From Verticiella sediminum (GTDB lineage Bacteria; Pseudomonadota; Gammaproteobacteria; Burkholderiales; Burkholderiaceae_B): a stretch of DNA of 64,000 nt. The first letter of the stretch is position 1. Each line of letters starts with the position of its first letter. The translations under genes were made by a program, and so were the position numbers. Positions 62,624 through 64,000 of the stretch are shown here, one piece after another. Below the pieces are notes generated by a model. That model ran no database searches. It was not told where the DNA came from and worked only from the letters and a program-made list of their open reading frames with translations. The DNA is taken from assembly GCF_007558815.1 (NCBI RefSeq), contig NZ_VLTJ01000007.1, positions 124,001 to 188,000 on the forward strand, read 5' to 3'.

Positions 62624-63757
62624 TCAGTCGGCGCGCAGCCGCCACAATGAGGTGATCTCGGCCGCCCGCGCGGCATGCAGCGGGTCGTCGGCGTCCCGCG
62701 CCTTGCCATGCCGCGGCCGAATGTCGTGGCGCTCGACCAGCGTCAGGCCAGCCGCGGCCACCCAGCCCGCGAGCGCATTGGGCGCGCGTAAACCGAGGCG
62801 TTCCGCGAGATCCGACAGGATCAACCAGGCCTCGCCCTCGGGCGCGAGATGCGCCCGTGCGCCTTGCAGAAAGCCGCGCAGCATCCGGCTGTCGGGATCA
62901 TAGATCGCGGCCTCCAGCGGTGCGGCCGGCTTGCCGGGCAGCCACGGCGGGTTGCACACGATCAGCCCGGCGCGCACGCCCGCCGGAAAGAGATCCGCCT
63001 GGACCACCTCGACCCGGTCGGCGTAGCCCAGCCGGGCCAGATTCTCGCGCGCGCAGGCGAGCGCGGCCGGCTGCACGTCGGTGGCAAGCACGCGCGGCAC
63101 GCCGCGCCGCGCCAGCACTGCCGCGAGCACGCCGGTGCCGGTGCCCACGTCGATGGCGAGAGCCGCGGCCGGCAGGGGCGCGGTGGCGAGCAGATCGATG
63201 TACTCGCCGCGCGTGGGCGCGAACACACCGTAATGCGGATGGATGGCCGCGTCGAGCGCCGCCACCGGCACGCCGCGCCGGCGCCATTCGTAGGCGCCGA
63301 TCGCTCCCAGCAGGTCGCGCAGCGGGACCAGCGCCGGTGTCGCGAGCGGCCCCCAGGCCTGCTCGCAGGCCAGGCTGACGTCCGGCGCGCGCCTGAGCCC
63401 GAGGCGCCAGCCCGTGTCGAAGGGCAGCGCCACCATGCCGAGCAGCCGGGCACGCTGGGCCTGCGCCTGGCGCTGCAGGTGAAAGGCCTGCGTCAGGTCT
63501 TCCGGCTGGCGGCGCGGCCGCCCTCGCCGCTCCAGACGGCGCGCGAGCGCCTGCAGCAACTGGCGCGCATTCTGGTAGTCGCCCTCCCAGACCAGCGCCG
63601 TTCCTTCGGCGGCCAGGCGAAACGCCTGGTCGGCCGCCATGCGGTCGTCGGCGGGGACCAGGCGGCGCGGCAGCGGCTGGGTCGAACGCCACGGCGCCGC
63701 CTTGGCAGCGCCGTCACCGGACTGCCAATGCAGCAGACCGTCGGAAGGCTCACTCAT
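62624..63757 (-). CDS. SAM-dependent class I methyltransferase with NPPW motif
   Basis: The 377-residue protein has a helical N-terminal region (1-165) and a Rossmann methyltransferase domain. SAM motif I is AIDVGTGTGVLAAVLA, the acidic loop is VLATDVQPAAL, and the catalytic NPPW sits in LIVCNPPWLPG. NPPY/W marks enzymes methylating amide or exocyclic nitrogen of protein Gln, rRNA or DNA bases. PrmC/PrmB- or RsmC-like activity is therefore likely, but the target is unknown. The ATG at 63757 is 39 bases after the next upstream gene's stop. Confidence 0.87.
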   Translation of the reverse strand: MSEPSDGLLHWQSGDGAAKAAPWRSTQPLPRRLVPADDRMAADQAFRLAAEGTALVWEGDYQNARQLLQALARRLERRGRPRRQPEDLTQAFHLQRQAQAQRARLLGMVALPFDTGWRLGLRRAPDVSLACEQAWGPLATPALVPLRDLLGAIGAYEWRRRGVPVAALDAAIHPHYGVFAPTRGEYIDLLATAPLPAAALAIDVGTGTGVLAAVLARRGVPRVLATDVQPAALACARENLARLGYADRVEVVQADLFPAGVRAGLIVCNPPWLPGKPAAPLEAAIYDPDSRMLRGFLQGARAHLAPEGEAWLILSDLAERLGLRAPNALAGWVAAAGLTLVERHDIRPRHGKARDADDPLHAARAAEITSLWRLRAD

Positions 63758-63796
63758 GAGAATCTCAAGACAAGAGGGCCGGCCAGGCCGGCGGGA

Positions 63797-64000
63797 TCAG
63801 AACCCGGGATGCGCGCGCTCGCGCAGCGCGTGCAGCGCAGCGGGCGCCGGCACGGGCAAGGCCAGGGCCGAGGCCAGCTCGGAGCAGACGGGCGGCGGCA
63901 CCCCGGCCTGCGCAAGCCATGCCTGCCACGCCGGCCGCGCGTCGGCATCCACCAGCAAGGCATCGGCCAACTCGAGCCGGCGCAGCAGACCGTCCTCGAC
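63797..64000 (-). CDS. C-terminal end of an unidentified protein (partial)
   Basis: The minus-strand frame is open from the window edge to a TGA at 63797-63799 and encodes 67 residues (VEDGLLRRLELADALLVDAD...ALHALRERAHPGF). Amino-acid use and G/C third positions look coding, and the spacing to the methyltransferase (39 bases) suggests an operon. No family is recognised. Confidence 0.6.
   Translation of the reverse strand, partial: VEDGLLRRLELADALLVDADARPAWQAWLAQAGVPPPVCSELASALALPVPAPAALHALRERAHPGF

Overview
The window is uniformly GC-rich, gene-dense chromosomal DNA from a betaproteobacterium. The closest fit is the Alcaligenaceae (Bordetella/Achromobacter/Pigmentiphaga-like). Pointers are two Bug/TctC-type periplasmic receptors, many acyl-CoA enzymes, the orders gmk-rpoZ-spoT-(greB) and glnA-ntrB-ntrC, and a PHA-linked phasin/phosphotransacetylase/acetate kinase set. 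I see no rRNA, tRNA, CRISPR array, insertion sequence or prophage. The genus is inferred from gene content only.

Layout. 1-3.5 kb: a plus-strand catabolic set (TctC receptor end, D-2-hydroxyacid dehydrogenase, RraA-like aldolase, 2-oxoglutarate-semialdehyde-type dehydrogenase). 3.7-10.5 kb: acyl-CoA metabolism (three crotonases, a tandem acyl-CoA dehydrogenase pair) with an allophanate hydrolase. 10.5-14.7 kb: the glnA-ntrB-ntrC nitrogen operon, with a sigma-54 promoter and three NtrC-type sites upstream. 15-19.5 kb: housekeeping genes (PLP homeostasis protein, rph, rdgB, hemW, yicC). 19.7-26.2 kb: accessory metabolism, including a LysR-flanked MFS/M24-hydrolase/monooxygenase operon, a MerR regulator divergent from an SDR gene, and a second Bug receptor. 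26.5-32.7 kb: a CNNM/CorC membrane protein, a gamma-glutamyltransferase, and the phasin / MaoC-Pta fusion / acetate kinase operon. 33-41.7 kb: a PadR regulator with a ferric-siderophore reductase, a nuclease-helicase fusion, a chemoreceptor, a Nudix-metallo-beta-lactamase fusion and a fourth crotonase.

41.8-49.3 kb: an SDR, then gmk-rpoZ-spoT facing greB, a PHP phosphatase, an alpha/beta hydrolase and an LD-carboxypeptidase with a His-rich N terminus. 49.4-55.5 kb is a metal-homeostasis block: a CsoR-controlled copper efflux operon (copA-copZ-csoR) and a zinc-type ABC uptake operon with His-rich segments in its receptor and permease. 55.5-64 kb: tadA, a HAD phosphatase, a PIN-domain protein, OsmC, pirin, a Kef-type antiporter, a luciferase-like oxidoreductase, thioredoxin, a methyltransferase and the end of an unidentified gene.

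How the parts work together. Several regulatory circuits can be read directly: NtrC/sigma-54 on glnA, a MerR promoter with a 19-bp spacer, a CsoR operator between the -35 and -10 of copA, paired TTGCAA-type sites over the zinc-uptake promoter, and a palindrome before the PadR gene. The most unusual proteins are a MaoC-Pta fusion whose MaoC motif is degenerate, an M24 hydrolase with a broken metal site, a PD-(D/E)XK nuclease fused to an Fe-S helicase, and an NUDT19-like Nudix fused to a metallo-beta-lactamase. No clearly novel multi-gene defence or mobile system was found.
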